Part shown: positions 1 to 7,527 of the stretch, piece by piece
Layout: each line of letters starts with the position of its first letter
How positions within the stretch are numbered: position 1 is the first letter of the stretch
Source of the DNA: DASZUK01 sp963745595
GTDB taxonomy: Bacteria > Actinomycetota > Acidimicrobiia > Acidimicrobiales > RAAP-2
Length of the DNA: 64,000 nucleotides
Assembly (NCBI GenBank): GCA_963745595.1
Contig: CAVUYB010000009.1
Coordinates: forward strand, 69,020 to 133,019
Direction of reading: 5' to 3'
The notes under the pieces: model-generated
Databases searched by the model: none
Told to the model about the DNA's origin: nothing
Seen by the model: the letters and a program-made list of their open reading frames with translations, nothing else
Translations under genes and position numbers: made by a program

Positions 1-359
1 ACGACCGTCTTGTGGCCGCTGCCTGACATGACGAAGTCGGCTCCCGCACCCGTCCGGCGGATCGTCCCCGGCACGACTGTCCCCTCCAGCCGGATCGTCG
101 TCGTCCCGACGGCCGTCTTGTGCGCCAGGGCCTGGTCGACCGTGTCGAAGTAGTCGAGCGAGCTGCCCAACCCTTCGACGAGTAGGAAGACGACTGCGCC
201 GATGAGGACGGCGAAGACGACGAGCAGCCGAAGCTTGGCCCGCGGCCGCCGGCGTCTCGGCGCCGCGCCGCCAGGCCCGGCCGCGTCGGGCGGCGGGGTG
301 GCCGGGGGGGTCGCGGCCGGCGGCCCGGCCAGGTCGGTCGTGTCCGCAGTGTCGGTCAC
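1..359 (-). CDS. ccmE: Cytochrome c maturation heme chaperone CcmE (3' end outside window)
   Basis: CcmE covalently binds heme delivered by CcmC and passes it to apocytochrome c on the outer face of the membrane. Translating the minus strand from a GTG gives about 119 residues: a Pro/Ala-rich cytoplasmic N-terminus, a basic stretch (RRRRPRAK), one membrane helix (LLVVFAVLIGAVVFLLVEG) and the start of the extracytoplasmic beta-barrel (YFDTVDQAL, IRLEGTVVPGTI, DFVMSG). The heme-binding His motif would lie beyond the window edge. The GTG at 359 overlaps the ccmD stop (GTGA), matching the coupled spacing of the other ccm genes. Identification rests on topology, local similarity and operon position. 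Confidence 0.85.
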   Translation of the reverse strand, partial: MTDTADTTDLAGPPAATPPATPPPDAAGPGGAAPRRRRPRAKLRLLVVFAVLIGAVVFLLVEGLGSSLDYFDTVDQALAHKTAVGTTTIRLEGTVVPGTIRRTGAGADFVMSGSGHKTV

Positions 360-658
360 CGCTCGTTCCCGACGTCGATCCCGGCCACACCGCCCGGCGC
401 GGCACCGGTCGGCACGACGATCGCGTCGCGCTCGGCTACACCGTCCTTGGCTACACCGTCCGGCTACACCGTCCTGGCTACACCGTCCTTGGCTACACCG
501 TCCTTGGCTACACCGCCCTTGGCTACACCGTCCTTGGCTACACCGCGCTCGGCCACGTCGACGGCCCGGAGGAGCCGGCGGCGGCGCAGGATCAGCGAGA
601 CGCCGTAGAGGAAGAGGACCGTCAGGCAGATCGAGTAGCCCGCGTCGACGTAGCTCAT
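356..658 (-). CDS. ccmD: CcmD-like small membrane protein with pentapeptide-repeat tail
   Basis: A small protein whose ATG overlaps the ccmC stop (ATGA). It begins with one membrane helix (ICLTVLFLYGVSLIL) followed by an Arg-rich stretch, the usual make-up of CcmD, which stabilises CcmC-CcmE heme transfer. The tail is extended by G-V-A-K-D pentapeptide repeats encoded by a 15-bp minisatellite. Two repeat copies are short by one and two bases, so the assembled frame meets a TAG at 464-466, yet the frame after both copies is the original one and ends at a TGA overlapping the ccmE start. The break may be an assembly error in the repeat or a real truncation; either product keeps the helix. Confidence 0.65.
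434..550 (+). repeat. 15-bp tandem repeat, 8 copies, inside ccmD
   Basis: Eight head-to-tail copies of GGCTACACCGTCCTT (plus strand). Five are exact or differ by one base, the last differs at three, and copies 2 and 3 (449-461, 462-475) are shortened to 13 and 14 bp. On the coding (minus) strand each unit reads G-V-A-K-D. This is a minisatellite in the C-terminal tail of ccmD. Confidence 0.95.
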
Positions 659-1469
659 CGCACGCTCCCGGCCGGCTCCGCCGGCGCCCCGCTCCCGGCC
701 GCCGGCGGCGTGTCGCTCCCTGACGGCGCCGGCGGCGTGTCACCCTCGGCCCGCCGCTCGGCCAGCGAGATCTCGAGCTCCTCGTCGCCGACCCGGTCCT
801 TCAGCACCTCGATCTGGTAGCGGACGATCAGCATCCAGACGTAGAGGAGCGTCATGGCGACGAAGCCGAGGAGCATCGTCCACAGCCATCGAGCCGTGGA
901 CCTTGAACGAGTGTGTCGGCGTCAGGATCGACGCGCCCTGGTGCAGCGTCTGCCACCACTGCACCGAGAAGTGGACGATCGGGACGTCGACGAACGCGAC
1001 GAGCGCGGCGACCGCGCAGCGCCGGGCCCGCACCTCCGGATCGGCCGGCACCCGACGCAGGGCCAGGTAGCCGAGGAAGAGGACGAGCAGGAGCGCGGTG
1101 CTCGTCAGCCGGGCTGTCCACGTCCACCAGACGCCCCACGTCGGCTTGCCCCAGATCGAGCCCGGTGATGAGCGTGAGCACGTTGAAGACGACGCCGATC
1201 TCGACCGACGCCGCGGCCAACCGGTCCCAGAAGAGCGACCGCGTCCGCTTCCACAGGTACAGCAGGCTCGACAGCGCGGCGACGCCGAACGCCAGGTAGA
1301 GGGCGACCCAGGCCACCGGGGGGTGGAGGTAGAGCAGCCGGACGATGTTGCCCTGCACCTCGTCCGGCGGCGTGACCCAGAGGCCGAGCCAGATCGTCAG
1401 CGCGAGCGAGACGACCGCGGCGATCCCGAGCCCCCGGACGAGGGCCGGCCGCATGGCCAGTGGTTTCAT
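655..1469 (-). CDS. ccmC: Heme exporter protein CcmC (two +1 frame breaks)
   Basis: CcmC is the multi-spanning heme-handling protein that loads heme onto CcmE. The N-terminal frame gives hydrophobic helices and YLHPPVAW. A single extra G near 1161-1163 then breaks the frame; removing it restores ITGSIWGKPTWGVWW, the tryptophan-rich WWD signature. The next segment carries VPIVHFSVQWWQTLHQG and a conserved His, and a second extra base near 887 precedes HGSMLWTMLLGFVAM. The reconstructed product is about 270 residues, normal for CcmC. The start overlaps the ccmB stop (ATGA) and the stop overlaps ccmD. Both breaks look like sequencing insertions. Confidence 0.88.
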
Positions 1470-2136
1470 CCAGCCTCCTGCAGCGGGCCGTAGAGGACCA
1501 TCCCGACGACGACGTAGACCGCGGCGAACGGCCCGAGCACCCGGAGCCACGGCGCGCCGGTCGCCACCGAGCCGTTGATCGCCGCCTCCCACGCTCGGGA
1601 GCCGGCGAGCAGCACCGGGGCGAGGATCGGCAGGACGAGCAGCGGCAGCAGCGTCTCGCGCACCCGGAGGCCGGCCGAGAGCGCGCCGTAGATGACGCCC
1701 GCTGCCGCCAGCCCGATGGTCGCCAAGCAGCGACGCGACGACGGCCAGCCAGACGACGTGGACCCGGACGCCGAAGAACAGCGTCACGCCGGCCCACAGG
1801 ACGACCTGGAGGACCGCGAGCTGCAGCGGCGACCGCCGCGGCCTTGCCGAGGAAGATGCCGGCCGGGTCGATGCCCGACAGCCGGAGGCCGTCCCGGGTG
1901 CCCTCGCCGGACTCGATCGCGAAGCTCCGCTGCGTCGCCAGCACCGTCGAGAAGAGGACGGCCAGCCAGAAGAGCCCGGGCGCGGCCGCCTTGAGGGCGG
2001 TCGGTCCAGGACCGAGGGCGAAGGCAAAGAGGACGAGGACGAGGAGGGCGAACGGCAGCACCTGCCAGAGCGCGACCCGGGAACGGGCTTCGATGCGCAG
2101 GTCCTTGCCAGCGACGAGCAGCGCGTCACGCCACAT
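1466..2136 (-). CDS. ccmB: Heme exporter permease CcmB (two +1 frame breaks)
   Basis: CcmB is the membrane subunit of the CcmAB ABC complex that releases holo-CcmE. The N-terminus (WRDALLVAGKDLRIEARSR, then helices) is typical of the family. Extra bases near 1830 and 1727 split the gene into three frames; the middle segment contains LQLAVLQVVLWAGVTLFFG and the last ATIGLAAAGVIYG and LLPLLVLPILAPVLLAGS, the conserved C-terminal helices. Repaired length is 222 residues, as expected. It starts 11 nt inside ccmA and ends on the ccmC start codon. Confidence 0.88.
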
Positions 2137-2860
2137 GCGTGCTCCCGCCGTCGCTCGTCGACGTCACCGCCGGCGTGGTCGACGGGACGGCGACCAGCGG
2201 CGCCCGCCGGCCACCCCGCCGCTCGTCGCCGACCCGGCCGCCGACCATGGTGACCACCCGGTCGGCCAGCGGCACCGCCAGCTCCGGCTCGTGCGACGAG
2301 AAGAGCACCGCCGCCCCGCCGGCGACCGCCTCGGCGACGAGCTCGGCCAGCAGGTCCCGGGCGCCGGCGTCGAGCCCGGCGTGCGGCTCGTCGAGCAGCC
2401 ACAGCCTCGGGCCGCGGGCGACGAGCGACGCCAGCGCCACTCGCCGGCGCTGGCCGGCCGAGAGGCGGCCGACCGGGGTCCGCCGTAGCCGGCCGGTCAG
2501 ACCGAGCCGGTCGAGGGCGGGGTCGACCCGGCCGGTCGGCCGGCCGGCCGCCCGCACGGCGAACCGGACGTTCTCGGCCGCGGTCAGCTCGTCGTAGAGC
2601 GGGGCCGCGTGGCCGAGCAGGCCGACCTCGAGCCGCACCGCGGTCCGGTCGTCCCGCAGGTCGTGGCCGAGCACCGACGCCTCCCCCGACGTCACGGCCA
2701 GCAGGCCCGCGCACGTCCGCAGCAGGCTCGTCTTGCCTGCGCCGTTCGGCCCGACGACGACGACGACCTCGCCGATGTCGACCGAGAGGTCGACCCCGGA
2801 GAGGGCGGGGAACCGGCCGGCGAGCGCGACGGCGGAACGGAGATGGACAGCGGGCGCCAT
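2126..2860 (-). CDS. ccmA: Heme exporter ATP-binding protein CcmA
   Basis: ABC ATPase energising the CcmABCD-dependent release of heme-loaded CcmE. Walker A is GPNGAGKTSLL, the signature is RLSAGQRRRVALA, and Walker B plus D-loop is LWLLDEPHAGLD, followed by the switch His in FSSHEPE. At 244 residues it is slightly longer than usual because of a low-complexity tail. The ATG at 2860 is preferred; another in-frame ATG lies at 2875. It is intact and follows ccdA by about 100 nt. Confidence 0.92.
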   Translation of the reverse strand: MAPAVHLRSAVALAGRFPALSGVDLSVDIGEVVVVVGPNGAGKTSLLRTCAGLLAVTSGEASVLGHDLRDDRTAVRLEVGLLGHAAPLYDELTAAENVRFAVRAAGRPTGRVDPALDRLGLTGRLRRTPVGRLSAGQRRRVALASLVARGPRLWLLDEPHAGLDAGARDLLAELVAEAVAGGAAVLFSSHEPELAVPLADRVVTMVGGRVGDERRGGRRAPLVAVPSTTPAVTSTSDGGSTHVA

Positions 2861-2964
2861 GACCTTCCCCGCCATGCTACGAGGGTCCGGTCGACCGAAT
2901 CCAAGCAGGGGGTCAGCGGCCCTTTTCCCGGCCTCCCGGGCCCCTGCCCGCCCGCCGGCGGCGC

Positions 2965-3778
2965 TCAGCTCCGGGTGAGGCGCTCGAGCCCGAGGTGGTT
3001 GAGAAGGTCGGAGAACTGGCTCGACAGCCAGCTGAGCTGGCCGGTCAGCAGGAGGATGCCGAAGGCGACGAGCACACCGCCGGCGACGAGGTGGACGATC
3101 CACAGCCCGCGACGGGCCCGCCCGTAGAACGACGTCAGCCGGTTGAACGCCAGCCCGGTGACGAGGAACGGCACGCCGAGGCCGAGCGAGTAGGCGAACA
3201 GCAGCACGACGCCCCCCGACAGCGTCGACCGGTCGTAGGCGAGCGCCAGCACGGCCGCCAGGACCGGCCCGATGCACGGCGTCCAGGCGAACGCGAACGC
3301 CATGCCCATCAGCGGCGCCGCCCACACTCCGAGCGTCGACGGCCGGAGCTGGAACCGGTGGTCCGAAAAGACGCGGCGGAGCGGCCCGACGCCGGCCCGG
3401 GCCCAGAAGCCCGCCGGCAGCGCGCCGACGAGGAGGACCACGCCCATGACGACGACGATCCCGCCGGCCACCGTCGTCAGCGTCTCCTTGTGCGTGTCGA
3501 GGACGTGGCCGACACCCGACGCGGCCGCGCCGAGGGCGACGAAGACGATCGTGAACCCGGCGATGAACAGGCCGATACCGCGCAGCAGCGGCGCCAGCGG
3601 CCGCGGGCCGCTCGCCGCCGCGCCCCCGACCAGCCTCGAGCTCGGCGGCCGACAGGCCCGAGACCATCGAGACGTAGCCCGGGACGAGCGGCAGGACGCA
3701 CGGCGAGAGGAACGAGAGGATGCCGGCGCCGAACGCCACCAGCACCCCGAACGGATCGGCCGTGATGGTGGCGATCAC
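2965..3778 (-). CDS. ccdA: Thiol:disulfide interchange membrane protein CcdA (one +1 frame break)
   Basis: CcdA carries reducing equivalents across the membrane to keep apocytochrome c cysteines reduced for heme attachment. The N-terminus has the first redox motif, ILSFLSPCVLPLVPGY, and the second half has FAFAWTPCIGPVLAAVL, the paired Pro-Cys motifs of the family. One extra base near 3640 separates them; after repair the protein is about 270 residues with six predicted helices. The start is GTG. As first gene of the ccm operon it supplies the reductant the other gene products need. Confidence 0.9.
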
Positions 3779-3800
3779 CGGGTGCCCATCGCCGAGCGGT

Positions 3801-4772
3801 TCAGCGCAACTGGCTGCGGACCAGCGCCAGGTCGGCTTCGACCATCATCGCGACCAGCCCGGGGAAGTCGACCTCGCGGTGCCAGCCGAGGCCCTGCTCG
3901 GCTTTCGTCGGGTCGCCGACCAGCAGGTCCACCTCGGCCGGCCGCAGGAACCGCTCGTCGACGACGACGTGCTGCTCCCAGTCGAGACCGGCCGCCGCGA
4001 ACGCCAGCTCGCAGAGCTCGCGGACCGGGTGCGTCTCACCGGTCGCCACGACGTAGTCGTCCGGCGTGTCCTGCTGCAGCATGAGCCACATCGCCCGCAC
4101 GTAGTCCGCCGCGAACCCCCAGTCGCGCTGGGCGTCGAGGTTGCCGAGCGGCAGCTTGTCGCCGAGGCCGCACGCGATCCGCGCCGCGCCGTGCGTCACC
4201 TTGCGGGTGACGAACTCGAGGCCACGGCGCGGCGACTCGTGGTTGAAGAGCATGCCCGACGACGCATGGAGGTCGTAGCTCTCCCGGTAGTTGACCGTGA
4301 TCCAGTGGCCGTAGACCTTCGCCACCCCGTACGGGCTGCGCGGGTAGAGCGGCGTCGACTCGCGCTGGGGGACCTCCTGGACCTTGCCGAACATCTCCGA
4401 CGAGCTCGCCTGGTAGAAGCGGATCCCCGGGTCGACCGTGCGAATGGCGTCGAGCAGCCGCGTGACGCCCAGCGCGGTCGTCTCGCCCGTCAGCACCGGC
4501 TGGCTCCAGCTCGTCTGAACGAACGACTGCGCCGCCAGGTTGTAGACCTCCTCCGGCCGGTGGTCGCGCAGGACCGCCACGAGCGACCCCTCGTCGAGCA
4601 GGTCCCCCGCTACCAGCGTGAGGCGGTCCTGGATGTGGGCGATCCGCTCGAAGTTGACCGTGCTCGACCGCCGCACCACCCCGATGACCTCGTACCCCTG
4701 CTCCAGTAGGAACTCTGCCAGGTACGACCCGTCCTGACCGGTGACGCCGGTGATCAATGCTCGCTTGGGCAT
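3801..4772 (-). CDS. gmd: GDP-mannose 4,6-dehydratase
   Basis: Converts GDP-D-mannose to GDP-4-keto-6-deoxymannose, the entry to GDP-fucose, GDP-rhamnose and related surface sugars. At 323 residues it has the NADP-binding motif TGVTGQDGSYLAE near residue 9, catalytic S-S-S-E around 123-126, and the Y-x-x-x-K pair in SPYGVAK (Tyr148, Lys152); LFNHESPRRG is diagnostic. The ATG at 4772 is chosen because the family begins M-x-K-R-A-L-I-T-G. A TACCGT hexamer lies 8 nt upstream, suggesting a leaderless transcript. It diverges from a glycosyltransferase gene, consistent with glycan synthesis. Confidence 0.93.
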   Translation of the reverse strand: MPKRALITGVTGQDGSYLAEFLLEQGYEVIGVVRRSSTVNFERIAHIQDRLTLVAGDLLDEGSLVAVLRDHRPEEVYNLAAQSFVQTSWSQPVLTGETTALGVTRLLDAIRTVDPGIRFYQASSSEMFGKVQEVPQRESTPLYPRSPYGVAKVYGHWITVNYRESYDLHASSGMLFNHESPRRGLEFVTRKVTHGAARIACGLGDKLPLGNLDAQRDWGFAADYVRAMWLMLQQDTPDDYVVATGETHPVRELCELAFAAAGLDWEQHVVVDERFLRPAEVDLLVGDPTKAEQGLGWHREVDFPGLVAMMVEADLALVRSQLR

Positions 4773-4829
4773 GGTTTTCAACGGTACCTCACGGCAACCC
4801 GGCCCCCCGTCCGCCCATACGGTGCGGCC

Positions 4830-5855
4830 GTGTCGACCGTCGCGATCCTTTCGTTCCGGCTCGGCGGCACCGACGGCGTGTCGGTCGAGGCGGCGAAGTG
4901 GGCCTGGGCGGCCGAACAGCTCGGGCACCAGGTGACGACGGTCGCCGGCGAGGGACCCGTCGACCATCGCCTGCCGGGCCTGGCCATCGACGCGGCCGAC
5001 CCGCCGACCGCCGCCGAGGTCGAGGCGGTATTGGCCGGGGCCGACGTCGTCGTCGTCGAGAACCTCTGCTCGCTCCCGCTCAACCCGGCCGCCGCGTCGG
5101 TCGTCGCGGCCGCCCTGCGGGGCCGGCCGGCCGTCCTCCACCACCACGACCTGCCGTGGCAGCGGCCACACCTGGCCGACCGTCCGGGCCCGCCGGACGA
5201 CCCGGCGTGGCGGCACGTGACGATCAACGAGCTGAGCCGGCGCCAGCTGGCCGAGCGCGGCATCGACGCGATCACCGTCTACAACGCGTTCGACGCCGAC
5301 CCGCCGCCGGGTCGGCGCGAGCCGGCGCGGGCCGCACTCGGGCTCTCCTCGTCGGACCGCCTCGTCCTCCAGCCGACCCGCGGCCTCGTCCGCAAGAACG
5401 TGGCCGGCGGCCTCGCCGTGGCCGAGGCCGCCGGTGCGACGTACTGGCTCCTCGGGCCGGCCGAGGACGGCTACGGCCCCGAGCTCGACCGGCTGCTCGC
5501 CGGCGCCCGCTGCCCGGTCCGCCACGGCGCGCCACCGGGGACGACAGGCCCCGTGACGATGGCCGACGCCTACGCGGCCTGCGACGTGGTCGTGCTCCCG
5601 TCGACGTGGGAGGGGTTCGGCAACCCGACCGTCGAGTCGGCCGTCCACCGGCGCCCGCTCGCCGTCGGCTGGTACCCGGTCGCCCGGGAGCTGGCCGCCT
5701 TCGGCTTCCGGTGGTTCGACGCCGCCGACCCCCGCTCGCTGGCCGGCTGGTTCGACCACCCCGATCCCGACGTCGTCGTCCAGAACGCGGCCGTCGCCCG
5801 AGACCACTTCTCGCTGGCCGACCTGCCAGGCCGGCTGGCCGGGCTGCTCGGGTAG
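4830..5855 (+). CDS. Glycosyltransferase, GT4-like (GT-B fold)
   Basis: A 341-residue protein starting at GTG. It has an N-terminal Rossmann half beginning VAILSFRLGGTDGVSVEAAKW, a linker with LVLQPTRGLVRKNV (nucleotide-sugar binding), and the C-terminal DVVVLPSTWEGFGNPTVES, the E-x7-E region typical of GT4 retaining transferases. It probably transfers a sugar from a nucleotide donor to a surface glycan; donor and acceptor cannot be read from sequence. TACGGT lies 6 nt before the start codon. Divergent from gmd with a 57-bp gap, and followed closely by a TetR gene. Confidence 0.8.
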   Translation: MSTVAILSFRLGGTDGVSVEAAKWAWAAEQLGHQVTTVAGEGPVDHRLPGLAIDAADPPTAAEVEAVLAGADVVVVENLCSLPLNPAAASVVAAALRGRPAVLHHHDLPWQRPHLADRPGPPDDPAWRHVTINELSRRQLAERGIDAITVYNAFDADPPPGRREPARAALGLSSSDRLVLQPTRGLVRKNVAGGLAVAEAAGATYWLLGPAEDGYGPELDRLLAGARCPVRHGAPPGTTGPVTMADAYAACDVVVLPSTWEGFGNPTVESAVHRRPLAVGWYPVARELAAFGFRWFDAADPRSLAGWFDHPDPDVVVQNAAVARDHFSLADLPGRLAGLLG

Positions 5856-5866
5856 CCTCGTCGTCG

Positions 5867-6556
5867 ATGGCACGAGCGGTCCGGACAGGACCTGTCCGGA
5901 CAGGCGAACCGTACGGCGACGGCGACCGACCGGTGCGGCGGCTGACGGCCGGCGAACGACGGCAGCAGCTCTTCACGGTCGCCCTCCAGCTCTTCGCCGA
6001 CCGCGGCTACCGGGCGACGACGATGGACGACGTCGCCGAGGCCGCCGGTGTGACCAAGCCGCTGCTCTACCAGCACTTCTCGTCCAAGCGCGCCCTCTAC
6101 CTGGAGCTCGTCGACTCCGTCGCCCACGACCTGCTGACCGCGGTCGGCGAGGCGACCGCGTCCGCCGATGGGCCCCGCCAGCAGGTCGAGCGGGGCTTCG
6201 CCGCCTACTTCCACATGGTCGTCACCCACGAGGCCGCGTTCCGCCTCCTCTACGGCCGCGACGACGCCGGTGACGAGGAGCTCGGCGACGCGCTGCGACG
6301 CGTCGAGGACGCCATCGCCCTGGCGATCGATCCGCTCATCGCCGCCGGCCTCGATCCGGAGCACCGGCGGTTCCTGGCCTATGCGGTCGTCGGCATGGCC
6401 GAGGGCGCCAGCCGCCAGTGGATGGCCGCCCGGGCCGAGCGGGCCGCGTCGAACGGCGGCCTCGACCCGGCCACCGCCGACGCCGAGGCCCGGCGGCTCG
6501 CCGGACGACTGGCCGACCTGGCCTGGGCCGGGCTCCGGTCCGTCCACGCCGACTGA
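5867..6556 (+). CDS. TetR-family transcriptional regulator
   Basis: A 229-residue TetR-like repressor. The helix-turn-helix is ALQLFADRGYRATTMDDVAEAAGVTKPLLYQHFSSK split over two helices, with the usual Y-x-H-F-x-S-K end; the C-terminal ligand domain is helical and not assignable to a ligand. The annotated ATG gives a 22-residue leader, R-T-G-P-V-R-T-G, encoded by a strong inverted repeat. An in-frame GTG at 5933 would give a more typical 207-residue protein and leave the repeat upstream as an operator. A possible -10, TAGCCT, overlaps the stop of the preceding gene. Confidence 0.88.
   Translation: MARAVRTGPVRTGEPYGDGDRPVRRLTAGERRQQLFTVALQLFADRGYRATTMDDVAEAAGVTKPLLYQHFSSKRALYLELVDSVAHDLLTAVGEATASADGPRQQVERGFAAYFHMVVTHEAAFRLLYGRDDAGDEELGDALRRVEDAIALAIDPLIAAGLDPEHRRFLAYAVVGMAEGASRQWMAARAERAASNGGLDPATADAEARRLAGRLADLAWAGLRSVHAD
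5879..5901. promoter_or_regulatory. Perfect inverted repeat at the tetR start (candidate operator)
   Basis: Two 11-bp arms, GTCCGGACAGG and its exact reverse complement, flank a single A. The arm is repeated directly at 5894-5904, so three half-sites overlap. It lies just inside the annotated tetR frame, or just upstream if translation starts at GTG 5933. TetR proteins normally bind such palindromes near their own promoter. Confidence 0.6.
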
Positions 6557-6577
6557 CCGCCGTCCTAAGACTCGGGC

Positions 6578-6599
6578 GATGTAACATATATGTTACATC
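6578..6599. promoter_or_regulatory. Perfect 22-bp AT-rich palindrome before HTH gene
   Basis: GATGTAACATA followed immediately by its reverse complement, with no spacer. It ends 17 bp before the GTG of the HTH gene and only 6 bp before its ribosome-binding site (AAGGAGG at 6606-6612). It is strikingly AT-rich for this genome and probably overlaps the promoter: a likely autoregulatory operator for the HTH protein. Confidence 0.75.
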
Positions 6600-6616
6600 C
6601 TTGCCAAGGAGGGGAC

Positions 6617-6967
6617 GTGGCCGCCGAAACGGGCGCCGAGCGATATTTCCACCAACGACAGGCCTCGGAATACGCGACTGCGTACAAGGAAGCTCGTCGT
6701 CAAATCGACGATATCGACAGGATCGTGCGCACGATCGACGAACGCCGCCTCGCGCTTGGGCTCACCAAGGCCGAACTCGCTCGTCGTATCGGGAGTCGAC
6801 CCGAATCGGTTCGACGCCTCCTGTCAACCCGTCATTCGAACCCCACGCTCGCGACCGTGATCGCTCTCGCCCACGAGCTTGACTTGGACATCCTTGCGCT
6901 ACCGGCCGGTACTCCAGTTACTCCATCACCGTCCGCCGCTGCCGGAACTCGTCGGCGAAGCGCCTGA
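6617..6967 (+). CDS. XRE-family HTH protein, antitoxin-like
   Basis: A 116-residue protein. The GTG at 6617 is chosen over the upstream ATG at 6590 because a perfect Shine-Dalgarno (AAGGAGGGG) lies just before it and the ATG falls inside the palindrome. The helix-turn-helix runs ERRLALGLTKAELARRIGSR and continues ESVRRLLSTRHSNPTLATV, as in HigA-type antitoxins. The N-terminal YFHQRQASEYATAYKEARRQ segment is probably helical. It is convergent with a Gp49-like toxin gene and their 3' ends overlap by 50 bp; this is unusual, because HigBA pairs are normally co-directional. A partner role for the toxin is inferred. Confidence 0.7.
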   Translation: MAAETGAERYFHQRQASEYATAYKEARRQIDDIDRIVRTIDERRLALGLTKAELARRIGSRPESVRRLLSTRHSNPTLATVIALAHELDLDILALPAGTPVTPSPSAAAGTRRRSA

Positions 6968-7363
6968 TCTGCTGGTAGTCCCGTGGCCGGGCCGCGCTCC
7001 GAAGCGGCTTTGACAACCCGCCGATACAGACGATGCTCGCCCCACCGAGCGCCGGGACATCCCGGACAAGTAGGCAGAGTAGGCGGTGGTTCATCCGCCG
7101 CCCGTCTTTTCCGTTCCCGCTCACCCGGACTTCGTAGAAGCCTGCCATGTCACGATCCATGACCTCCCACTTGCCGCCACCGGAAAAAGCTGGCGGTGGT
7201 GCTTCTGCGACGGCGTCGAGAACCGCGTTGATCTCGGCCACGACCCCGGTGCTCAGGGTTTCGAAGAAGTCGATCGTCGGCACCGACTCGGACGGATCAT
7301 CGTCGCGGTGCCGACGAAAGAAATGTACCCGCCACCGGTGCGGTTCTTCTGCTGACGCGGCAT
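6918..7363 (-). CDS. Phage Gp49-like / HigB-RelE superfamily toxin (probable frame break near start)
   Basis: The core FFETLSTGVVAEINAVL, FSGGGKWEVMDRDMAGFYEVRV, HRLLCLLVRD and IVCIGGLSKPLRSAAR matches Gp49-like ribosome-dependent RNase toxins. The natural start is probably the ATG at 7363, which overlaps the stop of the preceding small gene (TGATG) and gives MPRQQKNR; one missing base shortly after would join it to the core frame at WRVHFFRRHRDDD. In the assembled sequence the core frame is open only from an ATG at 7418 inside the neighbour gene. The 3' end overlaps the convergent HTH gene. Confidence 0.65.
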
Positions 7364-7527
7364 CAACGCTCCTGCTCGTTGCCCGTCGGCAGTTCAGGGT
7401 GTTCGTCGGCGTACCCATCGGTCGCCAGGCTGGCGATGAACGCGGTCATTCGTCGAGCCTCAGCCCGAGAAAGGTCTCGGGGGAAGCTCGAAGTTGAGAA
7501 CCGGGAACCGATTGCCTGGTGACTCAT
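7363..7527 (-). CDS. Small protein of unknown function, 54 aa
   Basis: An ORF of 54 residues (begins MSHQAIGSRFSTSSFPRDL, ends PTGNEQER). It starts on the stop codon of the phosphatase gene (ATGA) and ends on the likely toxin start (TGATG), so it looks translationally coupled to both. The middle, SRAEARRMTAFIASLATDGYADEHPEL, is predicted helical and mixed-charge. I do not recognise a family. An accessory role with the toxin or phosphatase is only suggested by the overlaps. Confidence 0.45.
   Translation of the reverse strand: MSHQAIGSRFSTSSFPRDLSRAEARRMTAFIASLATDGYADEHPELPTGNEQER

Noticed and set aside
434..550. CRISPR-like array
   Set aside because: Units are 15 bp, contiguous, in-frame and coding, with no spacers; no cas genes are nearby.
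852..2714. A 620-residue minus-strand ORF spanning ccmA, ccmB and ccmC
   Set aside because: It only threads together correct-frame parts of ccmB and ccmC and out-of-frame parts of ccmA; the real genes have clear family motifs in the repaired frames.
3801..5873. A 690-residue ORF extending gmd upstream
   Set aside because: The extra 367 residues are antisense to the glycosyltransferase gene and lack family similarity.
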